Assembly (NCBI GenBank): GCA_037440345.1
Contig: JBBIUJ010000231.1
Location: 1 to 7,025 of the forward strand
DNA length: 7,025 bases
Direction: 5' to 3'
DNA from: CAINVV01 sp037440345
GTDB lineage: Bacteria > Bacteroidota > Bacteroidia > Bacteroidales > Prolixibacteraceae
Positions 1 through 6,357 of this stretch are shown in pieces. Positions within the stretch are counted from its first letter, which is position 1, and each line of letters opens with the position of its first letter. The notes below the pieces were generated by a model. That model saw nothing but the letters and a program-made list of their open reading frames with translations. It did no database searches and was not told the DNA's origin. The translations under genes were made by a program, and so were the position numbers.

Positions 1-21
1 TGAAAAATCGAAAAAAAAGCT

Positions 22-46
22 TTTCTTTGTCCCCGCGTTTCGACGC
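22..46 (+). promoter_or_regulatory. Possible tRNA-Arg promoter element and leader hairpin
   Basis: TTTCTTTG at 22-29 matches the Bacteroidetes -7 consensus TAnnTTTG at all fixed positions except the second. The matching -33 element would lie at or beyond the window edge. Just downstream, GCGT-TTCG-ACGC (35-46) forms a 4-bp stem with a TTCG tetraloop ending 4 bases before the tRNA. This could be a 5' leader structure removed by RNase P. It is a weak call from sequence only. Confidence 0.3.
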
Positions 47-50
47 CAAT

Positions 51-123
51 GGCCCTGTAGCTTAATGGATAGAGCATCTGACTACGGATCAGAAGGTTGG
101 GGGTTCGAGTCTCTCCAGGGTCA
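51..123 (+). tRNA. tRNA-Arg (anticodon ACG)
   Basis: This is a complete 73-nt cloverleaf. The acceptor stem pairs 51-57 with 116-122 (seven pairs, one G-U), with discriminator A123. The D-arm begins at 60. The anticodon stem pairs 77-81 with 89-93, all Watson-Crick, around loop CTACGGA with anticodon ACG at 84-86. The T-arm pairs 99-103 with 111-115 around TTCGAGT. The ACG anticodon reads CGU, and also CGC/CGA if A34 is edited to inosine by TadA. The CCA end is not encoded, so it must be added after transcription. It is transcribed alone into the terminator at 135-169, and its 3' half has a degenerate second copy near 3832-3909. Confidence 0.97.
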
Positions 124-134
124 CTTAACAATCA

Positions 135-169
135 GACACTTACAAGTAATTTGTGGGTGTCTTTTTTTT
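135..169 (+). terminator. Intrinsic terminator of tRNA-Arg
   Basis: Bases 135-146 pair with 150-161 over 12 positions, including G-U wobbles, around a 3-nt loop (TAA). Eight Ts (162-169) follow directly. It lies 11 nt after the tRNA and points away from the convergent carbonic anhydrase gene. There is no T-tract on the other strand, so it is not an obvious bidirectional terminator. Confidence 0.9.
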
Positions 170-196
170 GCGCACTGCCTTTATACCCAAATAAAA

Positions 197-823
197 TCAT
201 ATAATCCGGTAAATCTCCATGATATTCTTCAATATCTTGTCAAAATCTATTTTCAAGTCGACAAGTTGCCCGCTCTTGATATCAAAAACCCAGCCATGAA
301 CGGTTAGCGTACGCTCTTTGTAGGCCTTCTGAACATCAGATGTTTTTAAAACGTTCACACATTGCTCCTGGACATTAAGCTCTACCAACCGTTTGTACCT
401 TAACTCCTCATCCGAGACCGCATCGAGTTCGTGGCGGTGTATCCGGTACACATCGCGGATATTCCGTAGCCAGGGATTCAATATTCCCATATCCTCCGAT
501 TGCATTGCGGCTTTTACACCATTGCAGTAATAATGCCCGCAAACAACTACATGCTTCACCTTCAAATAGGATACAGCGTAGTTGATCACAGACATGACAT
601 TCAAATCGGTATTTGGGACCATGTTGGCAATATTGCGGTGAACAAATACCTCTCCGGGTTTCGCCCCCATGAGTTCTTCGGACGAGACACGGCTGTCGGA
701 ACACCCGATGTACAAAATTTCCGGACTTTGCCCCAACGACAAATTTTTAAAGTACTCTGGATTCCCTTCCAACTTTCCGGCAATCCATGCCTGGTTGTTG
801 GCAAATATTTGATTGATATTCAT
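197..823 (-). CDS. can: Beta-class carbonic anhydrase
   Basis: The 208-aa cytoplasmic zinc enzyme interconverts CO2 and bicarbonate. The motif CSDSR supplies zinc ligand Cys41 and the Asp43-Arg45 dyad; His97 and Cys100 are the other zinc ligands. The frame aligns along its length with E. coli Can and the Haemophilus enzyme, for example HRNIAN at 62-67 and HGWVFDI at 176-182. Two features are odd. The zinc loop reads GHYYCNGV instead of the usual GHYxCGGV. Two residues of the non-catalytic bicarbonate pocket known from Haemophilus are changed: Trp39 to Tyr38 and Tyr181 to Phe180. The start has AGGA only two bases upstream, so it rests on family alignment more than on a ribosome site. It lies on the same strand as ppc and 152 bp downstream of it, consistent with supplying bicarbonate to PEP carboxylase. 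There is no signal peptide. Family is certain; the consequence of the substitutions is inferred. Confidence 0.95.
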   Translation of the reverse strand: MNINQIFANNQAWIAGKLEGNPEYFKNLSLGQSPEILYIGCSDSRVSSEELMGAKPGEVFVHRNIANMVPNTDLNVMSVINYAVSYLKVKHVVVCGHYYCNGVKAAMQSEDMGILNPWLRNIRDVYRIHRHELDAVSDEELRYKRLVELNVQEQCVNVLKTSDVQKAYKERTLTVHGWVFDIKSGQLVDLKIDFDKILKNIMEIYRII

Positions 824-883
824 GTTCCTGCATTAAAGATGTGTGAATAAATAACCATCGCATTTATTTCTGTATAATACTAT

Positions 884-911
884 CAAATACAGACATTTAC
901 ATCATTGTCAA
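884..911 (-). promoter_or_regulatory. Candidate promoter of the carbonic anhydrase gene
   Basis: Read on the minus strand, TTGACA (906-911) is followed after 16 bases by TATTTG (884-889). The second box resembles the TTTG half of the Bacteroidetes -7 element, although the full TAnnTTTG is not met. It would give a leader of about 50 nt. If real, the gene can be expressed independently of ppc. This is pattern evidence only. Confidence 0.3.
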
Positions 912-962
912 TTTTCAATTGTCCATTGTCAATTGTCCACTTTCAATTGTCCATTGTCAATT
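901..962. repeat. CAATTG-rich tandem repeat between ppc and can
   Basis: A 22-base unit occurs perfectly at 913-934 and 941-962 (period 28) and contains CAATTGTCCATTGTCAATT. A shorter related piece, ATTGTCAATT, sits at 904-913. Each unit carries two palindromic CAATTG words that could pair around an 8-nt loop, giving two possible hairpins in tandem. It ends 14 bases before the ppc stop codon and may act in 3'-end formation or simply be an intergenic repeat. No protein is encoded here. Confidence 0.75.
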
Positions 963-975
963 ACTTAACGTGTTA

Positions 976-3744
976 CTATCCGGTAAACCCGATTGCCCCG
1001 GCAATGGCATTGATGCATCGCAGCAATTCAAAAAGAATTTTATCCGAATCGTTTGAATTGCCATCCCTGCTCAACTGACGCCATTGGGCTAAAAGCGCTA
1101 CCTGGTGCCGGTGCATCGGGCGCATGGCCTCGGCCCTCAAAAGCGTGGAATAGTAGTGGTTCTTTCTTCGTTCCGAAATCGACGCGACTAAAATTGAATC
1201 TATCATTTGCCGTGTTAACTCAAATTCTTTGAGGATTTGTGTTAGAATCTCCTCGCTTTGCGGTACTTCTGATGCCAATTGCGCATATTGCTTAAATATT
1301 TCCTCATCGGATGAGGCAAGGCTGGAATCGACATTGGTCAGGACATACCGGATAAAGGGATCCGTTTTTACAGCTTCCCTGAAACGTTCGAACTTATATG
1401 GATCGTTGTTGCGCATGGTTTCGAGCGATGTTCCAACTCCGTACCAGCCGGGAATATTGAAACGACATTGGCTCCAGCTAAAAACCCATGGGATGGCCCG
1501 GAGGTCATTGAGTGTCCGGGTGCCGGTCCTCCTTGAAGGACGACTTCCAATCTTACTTTGTTCAATGGCATCGATCGGTGTTGCCTTCTCGTAAAACTGA
1601 ATAAACCCGGGCCTTTTGGTAAGTTCTTCGTATACTTGTTTGCTTTTGTTTGCCAAAAAATTAAGTTCAGAAGCCAAAGCATGTTCCTTGGCAGGACGAT
1701 CGTTTTGCAGCATCGATACCGCCAATGTCCCTGCTGTCAGCAATTCGATGTTGTAAACCGCATTGTTCTTGTTGGCATACTTGCGTTCTATTGTTTCACC
1801 CTGCTCGGTAAACCGGATATCACCATTCACAGAAAGCGGGGGTAATGCTCTCAGAAACCAATGCGTTGGTCCGGCCCCCCGACTAATAGACCCTCCTTTC
1901 CCATGAAAAAACCGAATTTTAACGCCATGTTTTTTACCAATTTCAATGAGTTTCGTTTGTGCTTTGTACAAATACCATTGACTGGCCAGTATTCCGCCAT
2001 CCTTGTTGCTGTCGCTGTAACCGATCATTAACTGCTGCACGGGAACATCTGACCTGTTTTGCTTTTGCTGAAGCAGAAGGCTGTTTTTTGTCACCTGGTG
2101 GGATAAAAATTCGTCAAGGATCTGGTCGGATTGTATCAAATCGTCGATTGTTTCGAATAGCGGAACAACAGGTACCAGGGAGGCTAACCCTGTCGAAGTA
2201 CTTACAAGGAGTCCGGCTTCACGTTCAAGCAAATAGACCACAAGCAAATCAGACACATTGCGGGTCATACTCACGATGAGTGAACCCAACGCCTCTGTGC
2301 CATACTTGTTAATGTGCGCGCTCAAAACCTTGTAGGAATCAACGGTTGCACGCGCCTCATTTCCGATAGATATATTTGGATGTGTAAAGGGGCGTGAAGA
2401 ATCCAGTTCCCGGTTGATAAAAGCTAAACGGTCACTACCTTCCAACCTTAAGAATTCTTCTCCATCAAGTTGGGCTGCCTCCATAAACTGCGCAAGGGCA
2501 AGTTCATGGAAACGACTATTTTGGCGAACATCGAGTCTTGCCAAATGAAAACCGAAGGTGTTTACGATACGAATGGCTTCATTCACATCAGAAAACGCAA
2601 TCTCCGAAGCATTGTTCGTTATTAGAGCTTTTTCGAGAATATATAAATCGGCCACCAATTCAGATGGATATTGGTAACTAATAGATTTATCCCTGTATTC
2701 CTGAATGTGCCCCTCAACAATGGACACAGGAAGTTTCATGATCAAATATTCGATAAATTGTTTTAGCGCCTCATTGGGATACAAGATTCTGCTTAAACCA
2801 TCCGAACCAATTATTTCATTGTGCAGGAGCTCGTAACGCGAACTGAATTCCGGACCCAATTCCTCTGCCTTTGAATGGAAACTGAGGTTGTTTTGCAAAT
2901 TCAGCAGCATTCGGGTTACGACCCGGAATGAATTTAGCCGCAATTTCATCAAAGTCTGCTGTGTAACCTGGGCAGTTACCAGCGGATGACCGTCGCGGTC
3001 GCCACCTACCCAGTTGCCAAAGGTTATTTTTGGGAATTGCCTGACATCATGAATAAGACTCGGATTATAGCCGGCATCGGTCCAGGCCTGAATCAGCCGT
3101 CTGTCATGAAGGGTAATAACTTCGGGGAGTACCTGCGTCAAATAGTGAATGATATTGTCGAGTTCAGAGCTTACATCAGGTTTTTCCGTATATACATCTG
3201 AAATTCTCCAAATTCGGTGAATAGCAATTTTTATGTTGTGTCGAATTTCGTTTTGCTCAATTCTGGTGTACATCTTATTTTCCCTGCTCACCACCAGCAA
3301 ATAGAGTTTGCGCAAATGCTCAAGCATGATTGTACGCTTGGCCTCAGTAGGATGAGCGGTTAATACCGGCTCAACCTGAATTTTTGGCAAATGTGCGGCA
3401 ATATGTTCGGCGCTGAATCCACTGTTTTGCAACAAATGAAGATTGTATGACCATAAACCATTGATGTCGGCCATCGATTTTTGATCCTCAATCAATCTTC
3501 GGTTCTGAACTGCCCCATTGACCTCTACAATATTCAGCAACTGAAAACAGACCGAATACAGTTGAAGCTGTTTCCCTGAAAAAGAATTATGCTGAAAATC
3601 ACTTATCGGATTAATCCAGGGAATTTCAGCAGCCAACTCAACTTCGCCCGACTCCATCATCACCTCTTTCAAACAGCTTAAAAGAAATTCGAGGTCTTCA
3701 TAGGGTTTCCCCAGGTTATTTCGCACCAGGTCTAATAGTTCCAT
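976..3744 (-). CDS. ppc: Phosphoenolpyruvate carboxylase
   Basis: The 922-aa cytoplasmic enzyme adds bicarbonate to phosphoenolpyruvate, giving oxaloacetate and phosphate, the anaplerotic route into the TCA or succinate branch. Counted from the ATG at 3744, the key blocks are: LTAHPTE with catalytic His131; GDRDGHP (248-254); LDVRQ with Arg407; GYSDSNKDGG (575-584) with Lys581; the glycine-rich FHGKGGSISRGAGP loop with His614 and Arg622; LRAIPWVFSW near 748-757; and a C-terminal FTG. Length fits the family (E. coli 883 aa). The frame could start at a TTG at 3753, but ATG is preferred because GGAA lies five bases upstream of it. By hand alignment, two of four E. coli aspartate-inhibitor ligands differ: Lys773 corresponds to Ser811 and Asn881 to Phe920. 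The gene is intact and lies upstream of carbonic anhydrase on the same strand. A decayed copy of its first codons lies near 6358-6438. Confidence 0.97.
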   Translation of the reverse strand: MELLDLVRNNLGKPYEDLEFLLSCLKEVMMESGEVELAAEIPWINPISDFQHNSFSGKQLQLYSVCFQLLNIVEVNGAVQNRRLIEDQKSMADINGLWSYNLHLLQNSGFSAEHIAAHLPKIQVEPVLTAHPTEAKRTIMLEHLRKLYLLVVSRENKMYTRIEQNEIRHNIKIAIHRIWRISDVYTEKPDVSSELDNIIHYLTQVLPEVITLHDRRLIQAWTDAGYNPSLIHDVRQFPKITFGNWVGGDRDGHPLVTAQVTQQTLMKLRLNSFRVVTRMLLNLQNNLSFHSKAEELGPEFSSRYELLHNEIIGSDGLSRILYPNEALKQFIEYLIMKLPVSIVEGHIQEYRDKSISYQYPSELVADLYILEKALITNNASEIAFSDVNEAIRIVNTFGFHLARLDVRQNSRFHELALAQFMEAAQLDGEEFLRLEGSDRLAFINRELDSSRPFTHPNISIGNEARATVDSYKVLSAHINKYGTEALGSLIVSMTRNVSDLLVVYLLEREAGLLVSTSTGLASLVPVVPLFETIDDLIQSDQILDEFLSHQVTKNSLLLQQKQNRSDVPVQQLMIGYSDSNKDGGILASQWYLYKAQTKLIEIGKKHGVKIRFFHGKGGSISRGAGPTHWFLRALPPLSVNGDIRFTEQGETIERKYANKNNAVYNIELLTAGTLAVSMLQNDRPAKEHALASELNFLANKSKQVYEELTKRPGFIQFYEKATPIDAIEQSKIGSRPSRRTGTRTLNDLRAIPWVFSWSQCRFNIPGWYGVGTSLETMRNNDPYKFERFREAVKTDPFIRYVLTNVDSSLASSDEEIFKQYAQLASEVPQSEEILTQILKEFELTRQMIDSILVASISERRKNHYYSTLLRAEAMRPMHRHQVALLAQWRQLSRDGNSNDSDKILFELLRCINAIAGAIGFTG

Positions 3745-3813
3745 ATTTTCCAAATCGATTACGTAGGTATACGGTATTGCTTGAATTTTGTTGGCATTCG
3801 CATATTAAACAAA

Positions 3814-3866
3814 GCAACCTGTCTCTTTGTTCGGAAGGTTGGGGTTCGGGTCTCTCCTAAGTTGCC
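3814..3866 (+). pseudogene. Decayed tRNA-like relic
   Basis: Bases 3832-3857 closely follow the 3' half of the intact tRNA-Arg (90-116), with one G lost in the T-stem. The T-loop TTCGGGT and the run TCTCTCC are preserved. GCAACCT (3814-3820) can pair with AAGTTGC (3859-3865) at six of seven positions, as an acceptor stem would, but the D-arm and an intact anticodon arm are missing from the 38 nt between. The acceptor differs from tRNA-Arg, so this may be a second decayed tRNA gene instead of a copy of that one. No anticodon can be assigned. It is followed by a degenerate version of the tRNA-Arg terminator. Confidence 0.6.
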
Positions 3867-3875
3867 TGACAAACT

Positions 3876-3909
3876 GATACTTACAAAAATTTTATAAGTG
3901 CCTTTTTTT
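3876..3909 (+). terminator. Degenerate terminator after the tRNA relic
   Basis: Bases 3876-3887 face 3891-3902 with two mismatches and end in seven Ts (3903-3909). The 5' arm and spacing match the tRNA-Arg terminator at 135-169. Two wobble T-G pairs there are T-A pairs here, so the hairpin is kept while its bases have drifted. It may still stop transcription running toward the GH42 gene. Confidence 0.6.
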
Positions 3910-3912
3910 GAT

Positions 3913-3934
3913 ACGCTAAGTTCACGCCAAGTTT
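3913..3934. repeat. 11-bp imperfect tandem repeat
   Basis: ACGCTAAGTTC (3913-3923) is followed directly by ACGCCAAGTTT (3924-3934), with two differences. It sits just after the T-tract of the relic terminator. It looks like a short intergenic repeat; no function is visible. Confidence 0.45.
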
Positions 3935-3947
3935 TGGGGGAAAGTCA

Positions 3948-4050
3948 CTTTGAAGTTTGAATATCTTCAAGGTTAACTCTTGCGAAACAAATCTCGTTTT
4001 TGTTTCCAGTTCGGGGATAAACAGCATTGGCATAAAACCTATTAATCCCC
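3948..4050 (+). other. Cluster of short inverted repeats upstream of GH42
   Basis: Three stems lie in series: 3948-3955 with 3965-3972 (8 bp, one wobble, 9-nt loop); 3984-3991 with 3999-4006 (GAAACAAA/TTTGTTTC, perfect, 7-nt loop); and 4013-4018 with 4045-4050 (GGGGAT/ATCCCC, 26-nt loop). They could be operator sites or a structured leader. If the promoter at 4165 is the real one they lie upstream of the transcript, which favours protein-binding sites or no function. Confidence 0.35.
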
Positions 4051-4095
4051 ATACGAGGAATTGCTTTAGGATGAACGATTCTCTATTGATATGAA

Positions 4096-4108
4096 TTCCC
4101 TACGGGAA
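4096..4108 (+). promoter_or_regulatory. Perfect small palindrome TTCCC-TAC-GGGAA
   Basis: A 5-bp perfect inverted repeat with a 3-base centre lies 57 bp upstream of the candidate -7 box and 97 bp upstream of the GH42 start. It could be an operator half-site pair for a regulator of the glycosidase. This rests on symmetry alone. Confidence 0.25.
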
Positions 4109-4158
4109 AACCCACAAGGAAAAATCAGCAATAAATCTTCACCGACAAATTCACACCA

Positions 4159-4176
4159 ATTTGTTAAATTTGTTAA
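4159..4176 (+). promoter_or_regulatory. Candidate Bacteroidetes-type promoter of GH42
   Basis: TAAATTTG at 4165-4172 is an exact match to the -7 consensus TAnnTTTG used by the Bacteroidetes primary sigma factor. It lies within a perfect tandem 9-mer, ATTTGTTAA (4159-4167 and 4168-4176). No TTTG-type -33 box is seen at the normal distance, so an activator may be needed. A start site near 4180 gives a leader of about 25 nt before the ATG at 4205. Confidence 0.4.
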
Positions 4177-4204
4177 TCTATCCAATACTAAAAATCATGC
4201 CATC

Positions 4205-6298
4205 ATGAAAAATCAAATCCTCCTGTTCTTCCTGCTGTTTTGCACCGAAACATTGATCGGGCAACCTGCAAAAATGAACAATGTGCTCTATGGTGCAGCC
4301 TATTATCAGGAATATATGCCATCCGACCGCCTCGCCGATGACCTTAAACTGATGAAAGAATCGGGAATGTCGGTCGTTCGTTTGGGCGAATCGACCTGGA
4401 GTTTGTTTGAACCCCGCGAAGGCGAATTCGATTTTGCATGGATGGATCGGATCATTGACGGCCTGCATGCCAACAGCATCAAAGTGATCCTTGGAACACC
4501 AACCTATTCGATTCCGGCCTGGTTGTGGCACAAGCATCCTGAGGTGCTTGTCAATTATGAAAAGGGAGGTAAGGCTTATTACGGAATTCGTCAGAATATG
4601 GACATCACCAATCCGACTTTCCTGTTTTATTCTGAACGGATTATCAGGAAAATGATGGAACATTACGCCAAACATCCTGCCATCATTGGCTATCAGGTCG
4701 ATAATGAAACCACATCTTATGGTGTAAACAATTACGATTTTCACATCAGCTTTGTCGATTACCTGAAGAAAAAATTTGGAACAACTGAAAAACTGAATAA
4801 AATCTGGGGATTGAATTACTGGGGTATGACCATTAACGGTTGGGACGAACTACCTGAAAAAGACGGCGTAACCAATACAGCCTACAAATTGGAATGGGAA
4901 CGTTTCAAACGCAAATCCGTGGCCGATTACCTGACCTGGCAAGCCGGGATTGTAAGCGAATACAAACGTCCCGATCAGTTTATCACCCATTGTTTTATGC
5001 CATCGGTTCAGGATATTGACCAGATTGAGACTTCGAAAAAGATGGATGTTATGGCCGTAAATGTGTATCACGGGTCACAGGACAATCTGACCGGCGACGA
5101 AATCGCTTTCGCGGGCAACTTTTTCCGTTCTGTGAAAATGAAAAACTACCTGATCACCGAAACAAACGCGCAAACCATCGGCTGGGATTCGAAATCACAG
5201 TTTCCACCATATGAAGGGCAACTGCGCATGAACGTTTATGCGCACATGGGTTCTGGCGCCAACATGGTTGAATACTGGCACTGGCACTCAATTCACTATG
5301 GCCAGGAGACCTACTGGAAAGGTGTCTTGTCGCACGACCTGCAGCCCAACAGGGCTTATGCCGAATTCTCGAAAACAGCACACGAAATTCAGCAGTTTGG
5401 CAAGAAATTGGTTAACCTGAAAATCACCAACAAAGTGGCCATTTTGTTCAGCCACGATGCCAATGCGGCACTTAATATAATGCCTTTCAAAAACGGGAAA
5501 ACAGATATGTGGGGCGGTTCGTCCAACATGTACCGTAACGAATTGGTTGGACAGTTTCACAAAGTCTTGTTCCGCAACAATGTTGGTGTAGATTTCATCT
5601 TTCCTGAAAACGCCAAATTCGAGAATTATGATCTGGTCATCATACCTGCTTTGTATATTGCCAGCGACGATCTGTTGAGTAGAATCAGCAAGTATATTGA
5701 AAATGGCGGCCATGTAATTATGCAGTTCAAGAGCGGTTTCTGCGACGAAAATTCAATGGTCCGTCCGGTGCTGGCTCCTGGTCCACTTCGCAAAGCCTGC
5801 GGTTTCTATTACCAGGAATTCACCAATTTCAAGGAATTAAGCCTGAAGGACAATCCGTTCAAGGTTGACGAAGCATCAAACAAAGTCTTTGATTGGGGGG
5901 AATACCTGATTCCTGAAACCGCCAAACCATTGGCATATTATGATCATCCCTATTTCGGAAAATACCCTGCCGTCACGATTAACAACTTCGGTAAAGGGAC
6001 TTTACTCTACGAAGGGACCGGTGTCTCCGACCTCATTCAGGAAAAACTGATACTGCAGGAAATGGAACGTGCCGGAATTAGAACGGTTGATCAAAATTTG
6101 CACTGGCCACTTGTGACTAAAAGCGGGGTGAACGATTCCGGCAAAAAAGTACACTATTATTACAACTACAGCTCCCAAAAATCAAGTTTGGTTTATCCGC
6201 ACAAAGCCGGATATGAATTAACTTCGGGAAAGGCCCTTACTTCGGGTACATCAATCGAAATAGGTCCCTGGGACGTACTGATAATCGAAGAAAATTAG
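4205..6298 (+). CDS. Secreted GH42 beta-galactosidase
   Basis: The 697-aa protein hydrolyses terminal beta-galactosides, or alpha-L-arabinopyranosides in some family members. Residues 1-19 form a signal peptide (lysine, hydrophobic core, then LIG before Gln20). The Cys at 13 is not a proper lipobox, so a soluble periplasmic enzyme is likelier than a lipoprotein. A TIM barrel covers about 30-395, with acid/base Glu168 in QVDNE, nucleophile Glu319 in LITETN and Arg59 in VVRLGES. The GH42 trimerisation domain follows (about 408-610), then a small C-terminal beta domain. The four-cysteine zinc site of the Thermus enzyme is absent; only Cys263, Cys513 and Cys532 remain in the mature chain. The frame opens at 4091, but ATG 4205 is chosen because the signal peptide starts there and a candidate promoter overlaps the extension. 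There is no Shine-Dalgarno site. It stands alone without SusC/SusD neighbours, so its natural substrate is unknown. Confidence 0.93.
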   Translation: MKNQILLFFLLFCTETLIGQPAKMNNVLYGAAYYQEYMPSDRLADDLKLMKESGMSVVRLGESTWSLFEPREGEFDFAWMDRIIDGLHANSIKVILGTPTYSIPAWLWHKHPEVLVNYEKGGKAYYGIRQNMDITNPTFLFYSERIIRKMMEHYAKHPAIIGYQVDNETTSYGVNNYDFHISFVDYLKKKFGTTEKLNKIWGLNYWGMTINGWDELPEKDGVTNTAYKLEWERFKRKSVADYLTWQAGIVSEYKRPDQFITHCFMPSVQDIDQIETSKKMDVMAVNVYHGSQDNLTGDEIAFAGNFFRSVKMKNYLITETNAQTIGWDSKSQFPPYEGQLRMNVYAHMGSGANMVEYWHWHSIHYGQETYWKGVLSHDLQPNRAYAEFSKTAHEIQQFGKKLVNLKITNKVAILFSHDANAALNIMPFKNGKTDMWGGSSNMYRNELVGQFHKVLFRNNVGVDFIFPENAKFENYDLVIIPALYIASDDLLSRISKYIENGGHVIMQFKSGFCDENSMVRPVLAPGPLRKACGFYYQEFTNFKELSLKDNPFKVDEASNKVFDWGEYLIPETAKPLAYYDHPYFGKYPAVTINNFGKGTLLYEGTGVSDLIQEKLILQEMERAGIRTVDQNLHWPLVTKSGVNDSGKKVHYYYNYSSQKSSLVYPHKAGYELTSGKALTSGTSIEIGPWDVLIIEEN

Positions 6299-6357
6299 GG
6301 CTATAGATGCTAAATGTAAATACGCAGGAATAATATTGGAATTATTTACAGACCAAA

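Larger units (their letters stand above)
3754..4204. other. Gene-free region between ppc and the GH42 gene
   Basis: I see no convincing protein gene in these 450 bp. An in-frame extension of the GH42 frame begins at 4091, but it puts 38 polar residues before an obvious signal peptide. In order, the region holds a tRNA-like relic (3814-3866), a degenerate terminator (3876-3909), an 11-bp imperfect tandem repeat (3913-3934), short hairpins (3948-3972, 3984-4006, 4013-4050, 4096-4108) and a candidate promoter at 4165-4172. The two flanking genes are divergent, so both must be expressed from within or beside this stretch. Confidence 0.7.

Noticed and set aside
65..307. An 80-residue plus-strand open frame over the tRNA gene and the end of can
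   Set aside because: It starts inside tRNA-Arg, runs through its terminator and overlaps the carbonic anhydrase gene antisense; it has no family-like features.
901..962. CRISPR-like repeat array
   Set aside because: Only two full 22-base units with a 6-base spacer; far too short and self-similar for CRISPR, and no cas genes are nearby.
3745..3753. TTG start for ppc at 3753
   Set aside because: The ATG nine bases later has GGAA at good spacing; TTG remains possible but adds only three residues.
3814..3866. A functional minimal (armless) tRNA
   Set aside because: The acceptor stem has a mismatch, the T-stem has lost a G, and no proper anticodon stem-loop can be drawn; free-living bacteria do not use armless tRNAs.
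4091..4204. GH42 start at the earlier ATG (4091)
   Set aside because: It would place 38 polar residues before a clear signal peptide, and a matching promoter box lies inside the extension.
4178..4744. A 188-residue minus-strand open frame under the GH42 gene
   Set aside because: It is the antisense shadow of a well-supported GH42 coding region, with no recognisable motifs or start signal.
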